Source of the DNA: Lutimaribacter pacificus
GTDB taxonomy: Bacteria; Pseudomonadota; Alphaproteobacteria; Rhodobacterales; Rhodobacteraceae
Assembly (NCBI RefSeq): GCF_900142185.1
Contig: NZ_FQZZ01000004.1
Coordinates: 1 to 64,000 of the forward strand
DNA: 64,000 nt
Direction of reading: 5' to 3'
Shown: piece by piece, positions 28,816 through 37,646 of the stretch
Layout: the number at the start of each line of letters is the position of its first letter
Position numbering within the stretch: the first letter of the stretch is position 1
Program-made: the position numbers and the translations under genes
Notes under the pieces: model-generated
Seen by the model: the letters and a program-made list of their open reading frames with translations, nothing else
Told to the model about the DNA's origin: nothing
Database searches by the model: none

Positions 28816-30144
28816 ATGCCCAGCGCCAGCCATGTCTTTCACCGCAGCTCCCGTGCCACGCCGCCCCGCGCGGTGTCGGGCCAGGGCGTTTATCTGATCG
28901 ACGAGACCGGCAAGCGATACCTGGACGGGTCGGGCGGCGCGGCGGTGTCCTGCCTCGGCCATTCCGATGCCGACGTGATCGCCGCGATCCGGGACCAGAC
29001 CGAAACGCTGGCATTCGCGCATACCGGTTTCTTCACCTCGGAACCGGCCGAACGGCTGGCCGACCGGCTGATCGCCCACGCGCCCGAAGGTATCGAAAAG
29101 GTCTATTTCGTTTCGGGCGGGTCCGAAGCGGTGGAAACCGCGCTCAAGATGGCCCGGCAGTATTTCATCGAGATCGGCCAGCCCGGACGCACCCGCTTCA
29201 TCGCGCGGCGGCAAAGCTATCACGGCAACACGCTGGGCGCGCTGTCGGCGGGCGGCAATGCGTGGCGCAAGGCCCCCTTCGCGCCGCTGATGGCCGAAAG
29301 CCACCACATCGCCCCCTGCTATGCCTATCGCGGCCAGGAACCGGGCGAGAGCCTTGAGGAATATGGCCTGCGCGTCGCAAACGAGCTTGAGGCCGAGCTG
29401 CTGCGCCTTGGCCCGGACACCGTGATCGGGTTCATCGCCGAGACGGTGGCGGGCGCCACACTGGGCGCGGTGCCCGCGGTGCCCGGCTATTTCAAACGCA
29501 TCCGCGAGATCTGCGACCGCTACGGCATCCTGCTGATCCTGGACGAGGTGATGTGCGGCATGGGCCGCACCGGCACGCTGTTCGCCTGCGAACAGGATGG
29601 CGTCAGCCCGGATATCGTGACCATCGCCAAGGGGTTGGGCGCGGGCTATCAGCCGATCGGCGCGACGCTGTGTTCCGGCGCAATCCACGACGCCTTTGCC
29701 GAAGGCTCGGGCTTTTTCCAGCACGGACACACCTATATCGGCCACGCCACCGCCTGCGCGGCGGCGGATGTGGTGGTGGGCAAGCTGACCGATGGCGGCC
29801 TGACCGCCCGCGCGGCCGAGATGGGCGCGAAACTGGACGCCGCCCTGCGCGACCGCTTTGGTCAGCACCCCCATATCGGCGACATTCGCGGGCGCGGCAT
29901 GTTCCGCGGGCTGGAAATCGTCGCGGATCGCGACACCAGGCGCCCCTTCGCCCCGGAAAAAGGGGTGAACAAGGCGATCAAGGCCGCCGCGTTCGAGGCC
30001 GGGCTGATCTGTTACCCGATGGGCGGCACCATCGACGGGCGCGAGGGCGACCATGTGCTGCTGGCCCCGCCCTTCATCCTGACCGACGATGAACTGGGCG
30101 AGTTGGTCGACAAGCTGGACACGGCATTCGCGCAGGTGATCTGA
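28816..30144 (+). CDS. Class III PLP-dependent aminotransferase
   Basis: A 442-residue fold-type I aminotransferase of the class III (aspartate aminotransferase family protein) group, acting typically on omega-amino or beta-amino groups. It contains YFVSGGSEAVETALKMARQY (phosphate-binding region), LILDEVMCGMGRTGTLFA, and the PLP lysine in TIAKGLGAGYQPIG, Lys272. The Shine-Dalgarno GGAGG lies just before the ATG. It is divergent from the RpiR regulator and the TAXI transporter, which suggests it acts on the transported amine or amino acid. The natural substrate cannot be named. Confidence 0.88.
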   Translation: MPSASHVFHRSSRATPPRAVSGQGVYLIDETGKRYLDGSGGAAVSCLGHSDADVIAAIRDQTETLAFAHTGFFTSEPAERLADRLIAHAPEGIEKVYFVSGGSEAVETALKMARQYFIEIGQPGRTRFIARRQSYHGNTLGALSAGGNAWRKAPFAPLMAESHHIAPCYAYRGQEPGESLEEYGLRVANELEAELLRLGPDTVIGFIAETVAGATLGAVPAVPGYFKRIREICDRYGILLILDEVMCGMGRTGTLFACEQDGVSPDIVTIAKGLGAGYQPIGATLCSGAIHDAFAEGSGFFQHGHTYIGHATACAAADVVVGKLTDGGLTARAAEMGAKLDAALRDRFGQHPHIGDIRGRGMFRGLEIVADRDTRRPFAPEKGVNKAIKAAAFEAGLICYPMGGTIDGREGDHVLLAPPFILTDDELGELVDKLDTAFAQVI

Positions 30145-30218
30145 TGCAGGCCCTTCGCGGCCGGTGATCCTGCCGGGAGCGTGGAGGGCGCCCGCAACTG
30201 CACGGACCGCACGCGCGC

Positions 30219-31484
30219 TCAGGCGGCCTGTGCCCTCGCCGCCGGGTCCAGCCTGCCCGCCATCGCCGCGCTCAGCCCCACCATCACGGCGGCGGTGCCC
30301 AGAGTCAGGGCCAGCCCGCCCAGTTGATAGGTCAGCCCCGACAGCACAGTGCCCAGCAGCCGCCCGCCCGCATTGGCCATGTAGTAGAACCCCACATCCA
30401 TCGTCACGCGCTCGGCCCGGGTGAAGGCAAGGATCAGGTAGGAATGCAGCGAGGAGTTGATTGCGAAAATCCCGCCAAAGACCAGCAGCCCCGCCACCAG
30501 CGTCGCGGTCAGCCAGGGTGCGGGCCCGCCCGGCAGCGCGACGGCGGCGGTCAGCAGCGCGGGCACCACGGCCAGCGCCAGCGCCCAGCCGCGCGCGGCC
30601 CGGATCAGCGCGCCCTCACCGCGCGATTTCGCGCGCAAAACGCGCGGTGCGGCGGCCTGCACCGCGCCGTAAAGGATGATCCAGCCGGCCATGAAGCTGC
30701 CGATCAGGAAGAACGCCGCGCGGTTGCCCGCCTCGGTTCCGTCCGACAGCACGGCATAGAAATAGACCGGGATGCCCACGACGAACCACACATCACGCGC
30801 ACCGAACAGGAACACGCGCGCCGCGCTCAGCCAGTTCACATTGGCGGATTTCGAAAAGACCTCGGAAAACTTCGCGCCCTTGCGCCCGCGCGGCAGGCCG
30901 GCGGGCATGAAGGCCACCACCGCCGCCAGGATCGCGGCCAGCACCACGGCCATCGCAACGACCGAAGCGGTGAAGCCAGGACCGGCAAGCAGGGCCGCGC
31001 CCAGCAGGAAGCCCAGCCCCTTGACCGCGTTCTTCGACCCGGTCAGCAGCGCGACCCAGCGGAACAGCCCGTCGCCCTGCGCCGGGGCCAGCAGCTTGAC
31101 CGCGGATTTCGACGACATCTTGGCCAGGTCCTTGGCCACGCCCGACGCGCCCTGCACCGCCATCACATAGGCCACCGAAGCACCCACCGCCCAGCCGGGA
31201 TCGAGCTGTGCCAGCGCGATCAGCGCGACGACCTGGATGCCCAGCCCGGCATAAAGCGTCGCCGCCAGCCCGAACCGCGCCGCGATCCAGCCGGCGGAGA
31301 GGTTCGTCACCATGCCCGCGATCTCGTACAGAACGAAAAGATAGGCCAGCTGCACCGGGCTGAACCCCAGTGTGTGGAAATGCAAAAGCACCAGCATCCG
31401 CAACGCGCCGTCGGTCAGCATGAAGGCCCAGTAGGCCGCGGTGACGGCGATATAGGCAGACAGGCCCTCGGGGCGGTCGGTCAC
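30219..31484 (-). CDS. arsJ: Organoarsenical efflux MFS transporter ArsJ
   Basis: A 421-residue major facilitator protein with about 12 hydrophobic segments. The N-terminal [20 protein letters not shown] and [20 protein letters not shown] blocks match ArsJ. ArsJ exports 1-arseno-3-phosphoglycerate, made by the partner GAPDH from arsenate and glyceraldehyde 3-phosphate, giving arsenate resistance without reduction. Its start overlaps the GAPDH stop by four bases (ATGA), which supports the pairing. It ends convergently to the aminotransferase gene, with a 74-bp gap in which I see no clear terminator. Confidence 0.9.
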   Translation of the reverse strand: MTDRPEGLSAYIAVTAAYWAFMLTDGALRMLVLLHFHTLGFSPVQLAYLFVLYEIAGMVTNLSAGWIAARFGLAATLYAGLGIQVVALIALAQLDPGWAVGASVAYVMAVQGASGVAKDLAKMSSKSAVKLLAPAQGDGLFRWVALLTGSKNAVKGLGFLLGAALLAGPGFTASVVAMAVVLAAILAAVVAFMPAGLPRGRKGAKFSEVFSKSANVNWLSAARVFLFGARDVWFVVGIPVYFYAVLSDGTEAGNRAAFFLIGSFMAGWIILYGAVQAAAPRVLRAKSRGEGALIRAARGWALALAVVPALLTAAVALPGGPAPWLTATLVAGLLVFGGIFAINSSLHSYLILAFTRAERVTMDVGFYYMANAGGRLLGTVLSGLTYQLGGLALTLGTAAVMVGLSAAMAGRLDPAARAQAA

Positions 31485-32479
31485 AGGCTGGCCCCCACCA
31501 TCAGCGCCACGTCGACCAGCCGGTGGGCATAGCCCGTCTCGTTATCGTACCAGGCGTAGATCTTTACCTGCGTGCCGTTCACCACCATCGTCGACGGGCC
31601 GTCCACGATGGTCGACCGGGTGTCGTTCACGTAATCGGCCGATACCAGCGGACGGGGTTCATAGCCAAGGATGCCTTGCAGCGCGCCTTGGGACGCGTCC
31701 CGGAACAGCGCGTTGACCTCCTCCGCCGTGGTTTCGCGCCCGACCTCGAACACGCAATCGGTGATCGACGCGTTCAGCAGCGGCACCCGCACGGCATGGC
31801 CGTTCAGCCGGCCGTTGAGTTCGGGATAGATCAGCGTGATCGCCGTGGCGCTGCCCGTGGTCGTGGGGATCAGCGAATTCAGCGCCGAGCGCGCGCGGCG
31901 CAGATCCTTGGCGGGTCGGTCGACGATCGTCTGGGTGTTGGTCACATCGTGGATCGTGGTGATCGAGCCGTGCCGGATACCGATGTTTTCATGGATCACC
32001 TTGACCACCGGGGCCAGGCAATTGGTGGTGCAGCTTGCCGCCGTGACGATGCGATGCTGCGCCGGGTCATAGGTGTCTTCGTTCACGCCACAGACGATAT
32101 TGGCGGTCGGGCCGTCCTTGACCGGGGCCGAAACGACCACCTTTTTCGCGCCCGCATCGAAATAGGGCGCGAGTTTCGCCTCGGTCTTGAAGGCGCCGGT
32201 GCAGTCGATCACCACGTCCACGCCATCCAGCGGCAGGTCGCCCAGGCTGCGCGTGCCGATGAACGGCAACCGGGTGCCGTCGATGGTGACGCCGGTTTCG
32301 TCATGCGAAAACGCGGCGGGCCAGCGCCCGTGCACGGTGTCGAATTCCAGCAGATGCGCGTGCATTTCGGCATCGCCCACCGCATCGTTGATCCAGGCGA
32401 TATCCGCCCCCCGTTCCAGCAGCGGGCGCAGCGCCAGCTTTCCCATCCGGCCAAGGCCGTTCACGGCATAGGTGGTCAT
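31481..32479 (-). CDS. ArsJ-associated glyceraldehyde-3-phosphate dehydrogenase
   Basis: A 332-residue GAPDH with an N-terminal Rossmann fold ([20 protein letters not shown]) and catalytic Cys150 in [11 protein letters not shown]. The ending [19 protein letters not shown] is typical. GAPDHs encoded with arsJ use arsenate in place of phosphate to make unstable 1-arseno-3-phosphoglycerate. It overlaps both neighbours by four bases (arsR-arsC upstream, arsJ downstream), so it is dedicated to the arsenic operon rather than the glycolytic copy. The ATG at 32479 is chosen over a long upstream open extension inside the preceding gene. Confidence 0.92.
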   Translation of the reverse strand: MTTYAVNGLGRMGKLALRPLLERGADIAWINDAVGDAEMHAHLLEFDTVHGRWPAAFSHDETGVTIDGTRLPFIGTRSLGDLPLDGVDVVIDCTGAFKTEAKLAPYFDAGAKKVVVSAPVKDGPTANIVCGVNEDTYDPAQHRIVTAASCTTNCLAPVVKVIHENIGIRHGSITTIHDVTNTQTIVDRPAKDLRRARSALNSLIPTTTGSATAITLIYPELNGRLNGHAVRVPLLNASITDCVFEVGRETTAEEVNALFRDASQGALQGILGYEPRPLVSADYVNDTRSTIVDGPSTMVVNGTQVKIYAWYDNETGYAHRLVDVALMVGASL

Positions 32480-33315
32480 GCGCTTTCCTCCGAGCCGGAA
32501 CGGGCGATATCGTCCACCGCCTGTTGCAGCGATATCCGGTCGAGCGTGTCCAGCGGCAACGCGGCGAAGGCCCGGATGCGATTGGCCAGCGCGCCATAGG
32601 CCTGCTGGAAGGCCAGCGATTTCTGCGCGTCGGTGCCGGTGGCCTTGACCGGGTCTGGCACGCCCCAGTGGCCGGTGATGGGCTGGCCTTCCCATGCGGG
32701 GCAATCCTCGTTCGCGGCGCGGTCGCAGACGGTGAACACGAAATCCAGCCGCGGCGCGTCCGGGCCCTGGAATTCCGACACGTTCTTGGCCCGCAGCGGC
32801 GTCAGGTCATGGCCCTTTGCCCGCAACACGTCCAGCGCGAAGGGATCAAGCTCGGAATAGGGCCGGGTGCCCGCGGAATAGACGTTGAACCGGTCGCCCG
32901 CCTGCGCACGAAGCGCGGCCTCGGCAAAGATCGAGCGGGCGGAATTTCCGGTACATATGAACAGCACGTTGTACTTGCCCCGTGTCATGGGCAGCTCCTT
33001 TTCGCTGGAGGGGAACGGCGCGCACAGATCGGCGCGGCCGCGGCAACAATCGGTGGTCAGGAAACCGAGCATCTGTCGCATCCCCGTCATCTCGACGCTG
33101 TAAAGCAGCGATGTGCCCGCCCGCGCCTGCGTGACCAGCCCGGCCTGCGCGAGCGTCGCCAGGTAGGCCGACAGGGTGCTGGGCCGCAGCGCCAGAACCT
33201 GCGCGATCTCGCCCGCAGGCAGCCGGTCGGGATAGCGGCGCATGAGCAGCCGGAAGATCGCCAGCCGTTGGGGATGCGCCAGTGCCGAGAGGCGGGATAT
33301 GATTTCTTTTTCCAT
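32476..33315 (-). CDS. ArsR repressor fused to low-molecular-weight arsenate reductase ArsC
   Basis: A 279-residue fusion. Residues 1-100 form an ArsR/SmtB winged helix ([20 protein letters not shown] recognition region) with cysteines 90, 91 and 98 in CCRGRADLC, an arrangement like the As(III) site of Acidithiobacillus ArsR. Residues 114-245 form a low-molecular-weight phosphatase-type arsenate reductase with the C(X)5R loop CTGNSARS (Cys121-Arg127) and [10 protein letters not shown]. The last about 35 residues are a helical tail. Both parts look functional. It heads the operon; I see no Shine-Dalgarno before the ATG, and a palindrome abuts the start. Confidence 0.9.
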   Translation of the reverse strand: MEKEIISRLSALAHPQRLAIFRLLMRRYPDRLPAGEIAQVLALRPSTLSAYLATLAQAGLVTQARAGTSLLYSVEMTGMRQMLGFLTTDCCRGRADLCAPFPSSEKELPMTRGKYNVLFICTGNSARSIFAEAALRAQAGDRFNVYSAGTRPYSELDPFALDVLRAKGHDLTPLRAKNVSEFQGPDAPRLDFVFTVCDRAANEDCPAWEGQPITGHWGVPDPVKATGTDAQKSLAFQQAYGALANRIRAFAALPLDTLDRISLQQAVDDIARSGSEESA

Positions 33316-33335
33316 ATTTCACGAATATTCGAAAT
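33316..33335 (-). promoter_or_regulatory. Predicted ArsR operator abutting the arsR-arsC start codon
   Basis: A palindromic core CGAATATTCG (33322-33331) is flanked by ATTTC and GAAAT in inverted orientation. It begins one base before the start codon of the fusion gene. A plausible minus-strand promoter, TTGCCT (complement of 33347-33352) with ATATTC 17 bases away, runs through it and would start transcription at or very close to the ATG. Confidence 0.5.
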
Positions 33336-33408
33336 AAAGGGAGGCAGGCAAGTGAAGTTTTTGTAACGCCCCCTGTCGCACACCCCGCTTCCCGGCTAAT
33401 GTCGCGCC

Positions 33409-34587
33409 ATGACACGGACTGACGCCCCCGGCCTGAGCAATTCCGATATCGTCGCCCTGACCGAATGGCGGCGGATGCTGCACCGCCATCCCGAACTGTC
33501 GGGGCACGAGGCCGAAACCGCCGCGCGCGTGGTCGGGATGCTGCAGGACACCCGCCCAGACGGGATCGTGACCGGCCTTGGCGGGCATGGCGTCGCCGCG
33601 ACGTTCGACAGCGGCACACCCGGCCCCCATGTCATGCTGCGCTGCGAGCTGGACGCCCTCCCGATCGAGGAACTGGGCGATGTGCCCCACAAATCCACGG
33701 TGCCCGGCGTTGCCCATCTGTGCGGCCATGACGGGCATATGACCCTGCTGGCCGGCATGGCGCGGCTGCTGGGCCGGCAACGCCCGGCGCGCGGGATGGT
33801 GACGCTGATGTTTCAGCCCGCCGAAGAGGACGGCGCCGGGGCGGCCCGCGTCGTCGCGGACCCGCGTTTTGCCGGGCTGAAACCCACCCATGCCTTCGCC
33901 ATCCACAACATGCCCGGCTTTCCGCTGGGCCATGTCACGCTTGGCGACGGGCCGGTCATGTGTGCCTCGCGCGGGATGCGGGTGGTGCTGACGGGCAGGA
34001 CCGCACATGCCTCGGAGCCGGAAAAGGGCACCTCGCCCATGCAGGCGCTGGCGGCGCTGATGCCGGGGCTGGCCGCGCTTGGCCAGGGGCGGCCGGAAAC
34101 CGACCCCGATTTCGCGCTGGCCACGATCTGCCATGCGCGGCTGGGCGATCCGGCCTTCGGCGTCGCGCCCGGACTGGCAGACCTGTTCGTCACCCTGCGC
34201 AGCCTGCGCGACGACCGGATGCAACGGCTGATCGCAGACGCCGAGGCGATGGTGCAGGCGGCGGCCCGCGAAAACGGGCTGGCGGCCACGATCACCTATG
34301 AGGACGTGTTTGTGACGACCGAAAACACCGCCGGCGCCGTGAAACTGGCGCGCGCCGCGCTGGACCGGATCGGCATATCCCATGACGATACCGGCCTGCC
34401 GCTGCGCGCCTCGGAAGATTTCGGGCGGTTCGGCGGGGATTGCGAGCTGGCGATGCTGTTCCTCGGTTCGGGCACAGATCACCCGGCGGTGCATAACCCC
34501 GATTTCGACTTTCCCGACGACCTGATCCCCATCGGCACGCGGATCTTCGCGGCAATCGTGGACGAGGTGATACGCGACGACGGCTGA
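33409..34587 (+). CDS. M20-family amidohydrolase / aminoacylase-type peptidase
   Basis: A 392-residue metal-dependent hydrolase. HRHPELSGHEAET, the metal ligands CGHDGHM and the catalytic acid region PAEEDGAGA are all present, followed by the dimerisation domain beginning MRVVLTGRTAHASEPEKG. Such enzymes remove acyl groups from amino acids (hippurate hydrolase, IAA-amino acid hydrolase, N-acetyl-diaminopimelate deacetylase relatives). The substrate is not evident. It is transcribed divergently from the arsenic operon with a 93-bp spacer and precedes the formate dehydrogenase regulator; no functional link to either is visible. Confidence 0.88.
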   Translation: MTRTDAPGLSNSDIVALTEWRRMLHRHPELSGHEAETAARVVGMLQDTRPDGIVTGLGGHGVAATFDSGTPGPHVMLRCELDALPIEELGDVPHKSTVPGVAHLCGHDGHMTLLAGMARLLGRQRPARGMVTLMFQPAEEDGAGAARVVADPRFAGLKPTHAFAIHNMPGFPLGHVTLGDGPVMCASRGMRVVLTGRTAHASEPEKGTSPMQALAALMPGLAALGQGRPETDPDFALATICHARLGDPAFGVAPGLADLFVTLRSLRDDRMQRLIADAEAMVQAAARENGLAATITYEDVFVTTENTAGAVKLARAALDRIGISHDDTGLPLRASEDFGRFGGDCELAMLFLGSGTDHPAVHNPDFDFPDDLIPIGTRIFAAIVDEVIRDDG

Positions 34588-34639
34588 CAGCCACGCGCCG
34601 GATCGCTATCAATAAGGCAGGTAGCGATAGGGTTTTTCG

Positions 34640-35542
34640 ATGATACGACAGTTGGAAATGCTGCTGGCGCTGGCCAAGGAACAGCATTTCGGCCATGCCG
34701 CCGAAAGGCTGGGCGTCACCCAGCCCACCCTGTCCAGCGGGATCAAACAGCTTGAGGAGCAACTGGGCGTCAAGCTGGTGCAGCGCGGATCGCGCTATGG
34801 CGGGCTGACCCCCGAAGGACAGCGCGCGCTCACATGGGCGCGGCAGATCGTCGGCGACACAAGACGCCTGCGCGACGAGATGCGCGCGGTGCGCGAGGGG
34901 TTGTCGGGCCACCTGCGGCTGGCCGTGATCCCCACGGCGCTGACCTGGGCCGCGCGGCTGACCACCGGCTTTGCCGAGGCGCATCCGAACGTGTCCTTTA
35001 CCGTGCTGTCGCGGTCCTCGGTCGAAATCCTCGACATGCTGGAAAACCTCGATGCGGATGCGGGCATCTCGTATCTCGACAACGAACCGCTGGGCCGGGT
35101 GACTCAGGCGCCGCTTTACCGCGAGCATTACGCCCTTGTCTGCCGCCCCGATCACCCGCTGGCGGAGCGCGGTCACGTGGCATGGTCCGACATGGGCGAA
35201 ACCGGGCTGTGCCTGCTGACCCCCGACATGCAGAACCGCCGGATCATCAACCGCAACTTCATGGAGGCCGGCGTGACCCCGCGGGCGCGGATCGAAAGCA
35301 CCTCGACCATCGTGCTGACGGCCGCGGTGATCAATGGCGGGCAGGCGACGATTCTCCCCTCCGAACACGCGGCGTTCCTGGCGCAGGGCCACGACCTGAC
35401 CGTGGTGCCCATCGACGAGACCCGCGGCGCCCCCGCCGTGGGCCTGCTTGCCCCCTACCAGGAGCCGCAGACCCCGGTTCTGGCGGCACTTTTCCGTGCG
35501 GCGGGCCGGATTGCGACAGGTGAGAGTCTGCAGGCGACATGA
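34640..35542 (+). CDS. LysR-family regulator of the formate dehydrogenase operon
   Basis: A 300-residue LysR protein with an N-terminal HTH (EQHFGHAAERLGVTQPTLSS, residues 14-33) and a two-lobe effector domain. It lies directly upstream of, and in the same direction as, fdsGBA-fdhD-fdsD, as LysR regulators of this operon do in several proteobacteria. A 17-bp inverted repeat just after its stop codon is a likely binding site. A second dyad, TCGCTA...TAGCGA (34603-34627), precedes its own ATG and may serve autoregulation. The inducer is probably formate, by analogy only. Confidence 0.85.
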   Translation: MIRQLEMLLALAKEQHFGHAAERLGVTQPTLSSGIKQLEEQLGVKLVQRGSRYGGLTPEGQRALTWARQIVGDTRRLRDEMRAVREGLSGHLRLAVIPTALTWAARLTTGFAEAHPNVSFTVLSRSSVEILDMLENLDADAGISYLDNEPLGRVTQAPLYREHYALVCRPDHPLAERGHVAWSDMGETGLCLLTPDMQNRRIINRNFMEAGVTPRARIESTSTIVLTAAVINGGQATILPSEHAAFLAQGHDLTVVPIDETRGAPAVGLLAPYQEPQTPVLAALFRAAGRIATGESLQAT

Positions 35543-35557
35543 TAGATAAAATCTATC
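35541..35557 (+). promoter_or_regulatory. LysR-type operator upstream of fdsG
   Basis: GATAGAT-AAA-ATCTATC is a perfect 7-bp inverted repeat straddling the end of the regulator gene. Its inner part fits the ATAG-N7-CTAT pattern known for OxyR-type LysR proteins. A possible -10, TATAGA (35587-35592), lies 30 bp downstream with a poor -35 (CGGAAC), as expected of an activator-dependent promoter. fdsG starts at 35632. Confidence 0.6.
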
Positions 35558-35631
35558 AATCGACGGAACAACGATATTGAATGCCATATAGAGGAGGCGC
35601 AAAAGAGGCCCGTTGAGCAAGGGAGAAGCCA

Positions 35632-36123
35632 ATGCGCCAGACGGCCGCCGCCACCGTTCCCCAGCCCGCGCTGGAAGACAGCGCCACACGCATCCTGTCC
35701 AGCCTTGGCGGGCTTGAAGGTCCGTTGCTGCCGATCCTGCACGCGCTGCAGGCAGAGTTCGGTTTCGTGCCGCAACAGGCGGTGCCGCTGATCGCGGATC
35801 ACCTGAACATCAGCCGGGCCGAGGTGGCGGGCGTGATCTCGTTCTACCACGACTTCCGCGCCGCCCCGGCGGGCCGCCATGTCGTCCGGGTCTGCCGGGC
35901 CGAGGCGTGCCAGTCGATGGGCGCCAACGACCTGGCCGCGCGGCTGCAGGAAAAACTGGGCATCGGCTGGGGCGAAACCACCCCTGACGGCGCGGTCACG
36001 CTGGAGCCGGTCTATTGCCTGGGCCTGTGCGCCTGCGGGCCCGCGGTGCAGGTCGACGGCGCGCTGATGGGCCGGGCCGACATCGCGCGGATCGAGGACA
36101 TCCTGTCGGAGGCTGCGGAATGA
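35632..36123 (+). CDS. fdsG: NAD-dependent formate dehydrogenase gamma subunit
   Basis: A 163-residue NuoE-like protein carrying one [2Fe-2S] cluster. The thioredoxin-like domain has cysteines in VCRAEACQSMGA and YCLGLCACGPAVQ. It passes electrons within the soluble FdsGBA formate dehydrogenase, which oxidises formate to CO2 with NAD+. The Shine-Dalgarno AAGGGAGA precedes the ATG. Its stop overlaps the fdsB start (ATGA). It is the first gene of a complete fds operon. Confidence 0.93.
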   Translation: MRQTAAATVPQPALEDSATRILSSLGGLEGPLLPILHALQAEFGFVPQQAVPLIADHLNISRAEVAGVISFYHDFRAAPAGRHVVRVCRAEACQSMGANDLAARLQEKLGIGWGETTPDGAVTLEPVYCLGLCACGPAVQVDGALMGRADIARIEDILSEAAE

Positions 36124-37646
36124 AGATCTACCTGCCCCGCGACGCCGCCGCCCGGGCCCTGGGCGCCGACCGCATCGCCACCGCGATCCGGGCCGAGGCC
36201 GAGGCGCGCGGCATCGACATCACCCTGATCCGCACCGGCACGCGCGGCATGATCTGGCTGGAACCGCTGGTCGAGGTCGAGATCGACGGCCAGCGCCACG
36301 GGTTCGGCCCGATGCTGGCCAGCGACGTGCCCGCGCTGTTCGACGATCCCGCCACGCATCCCCGCGCACTTGGCCCGGTGGACGATCTGGACTGGATGAA
36401 GCGCCAGACGCGGCTGACCTTTGCCCGATGCGGCGTGATCGACCCGCTGTCGCTGCAGGATTACGAGGCGCATGGCGGGCTGGCCGGCCTGCGCCGCGCC
36501 ATCGCCATGACCGGGCAGGAGATCGTGGACGAGGTGAAAACCAGCGGGCTGCGCGGCCGCGGCGGCGCGGGGTTCCCGACCGGCATCAAGTGGCAGACCG
36601 TGCACGATGCCAAGGCCCCGCAGAAATACATCGTCTGCAACGCCGACGAGGGCGACAGCGGCACCTTCGCCGACCGCATGATCATGGAGGGCGACCCCTT
36701 CACCCTGATCGAGGGCATGGCCATCGCGGGCCTCGGCGTGGGGGCGACGCGCGGCTATGTCTACCTGCGCAGCGAATATCCCGACGCCATCGGGGCGATG
36801 ACCGGGGCGGTCGAAATCGCGCGCGCGGCGGGCATCCTGGGCGATGACGTTCTGGGCTCGGGCCGCGCCTTCGACATGGACATCCGCGTGGGCGCGGGCG
36901 CCTATGTCTGCGGCGAGGAAACCAGCCTGCTCAACAGCCTTGAAGGCAAGACCGGCGTGGTCCGCGCCAAACCGCCGCTGCCCGCGCTGGAGGGGTTCCT
37001 TGGCCGCCCGACGGTGGTGAACAACGTGATCAGCCTGGCGACCGTGCCGGTGATCTTCGAAAAGGGCGCGCAGCATTATGCCGATTTCGGGCTGGGCCGG
37101 TCGCGCGGCACCGTGACCCTGCAGATCGCGGGCAACGTCAAACGCGGCGGGCTGTTCGAAACCGCCTTCGGCATCAGCCTGGACGAGGTGGTGAACGATC
37201 TGGGCGGCGGCACCGCCAGCGGTCGCCCCGTCAAGGCGGCACAGGTCGGCGGGCCGCTGGGCGCCTACCTGCCGGTGTCGAAATTCGCCGCCCCGCTGGG
37301 ATACGAGGAGCTGGACGCCGAAGGCGCGCTGCTGGGCCATGCCGGCATCGTGATTTTCGACGACGGCGCGGATATGCTACAAATGGCGCGCTTCGCTATG
37401 GAATTCTGCGCGGTGGAATCCTGCGGCAAGTGCACACCCTGCCGCATCGGCGCCGTGCGCGGCGTCGAAACCATAGACCGCATCGCGCAGGGCGATGGGG
37501 CGGCGGTCGGGTTGCTGACCGACCTTTGCGAGACGATGAAAGACGGCTCGCTCTGTGCGCTGGGGGGGTTCACGCCCTTCCCCGTCATGTCCGCCCTGAC
37601 CCATTTCCCAGACGAATTCGCGCCCGCGAAGGAGGCCGCAGAATGA
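36120..37646 (+). CDS. fdsB: NAD-dependent formate dehydrogenase beta subunit
   Basis: A 508-residue NuoF-like diaphorase subunit binding FMN, NAD and a [4Fe-4S] cluster. A short N-terminal domain precedes the FMN/NAD region with SGLRGRGGAGFPTGIKW, NADEGDSGTFADR and GAGAYVCGEETSLLNSLEGK. The cluster ligands are in SCGKCTPCRIG near the C-terminus. The start MKIYLPRDAAARALG at 36120 overlaps the fdsG stop, and its end overlaps fdsA by four bases, so the three are translationally coupled. Confidence 0.95.
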   Translation: MKIYLPRDAAARALGADRIATAIRAEAEARGIDITLIRTGTRGMIWLEPLVEVEIDGQRHGFGPMLASDVPALFDDPATHPRALGPVDDLDWMKRQTRLTFARCGVIDPLSLQDYEAHGGLAGLRRAIAMTGQEIVDEVKTSGLRGRGGAGFPTGIKWQTVHDAKAPQKYIVCNADEGDSGTFADRMIMEGDPFTLIEGMAIAGLGVGATRGYVYLRSEYPDAIGAMTGAVEIARAAGILGDDVLGSGRAFDMDIRVGAGAYVCGEETSLLNSLEGKTGVVRAKPPLPALEGFLGRPTVVNNVISLATVPVIFEKGAQHYADFGLGRSRGTVTLQIAGNVKRGGLFETAFGISLDEVVNDLGGGTASGRPVKAAQVGGPLGAYLPVSKFAAPLGYEELDAEGALLGHAGIVIFDDGADMLQMARFAMEFCAVESCGKCTPCRIGAVRGVETIDRIAQGDGAAVGLLTDLCETMKDGSLCALGGFTPFPVMSALTHFPDEFAPAKEAAE

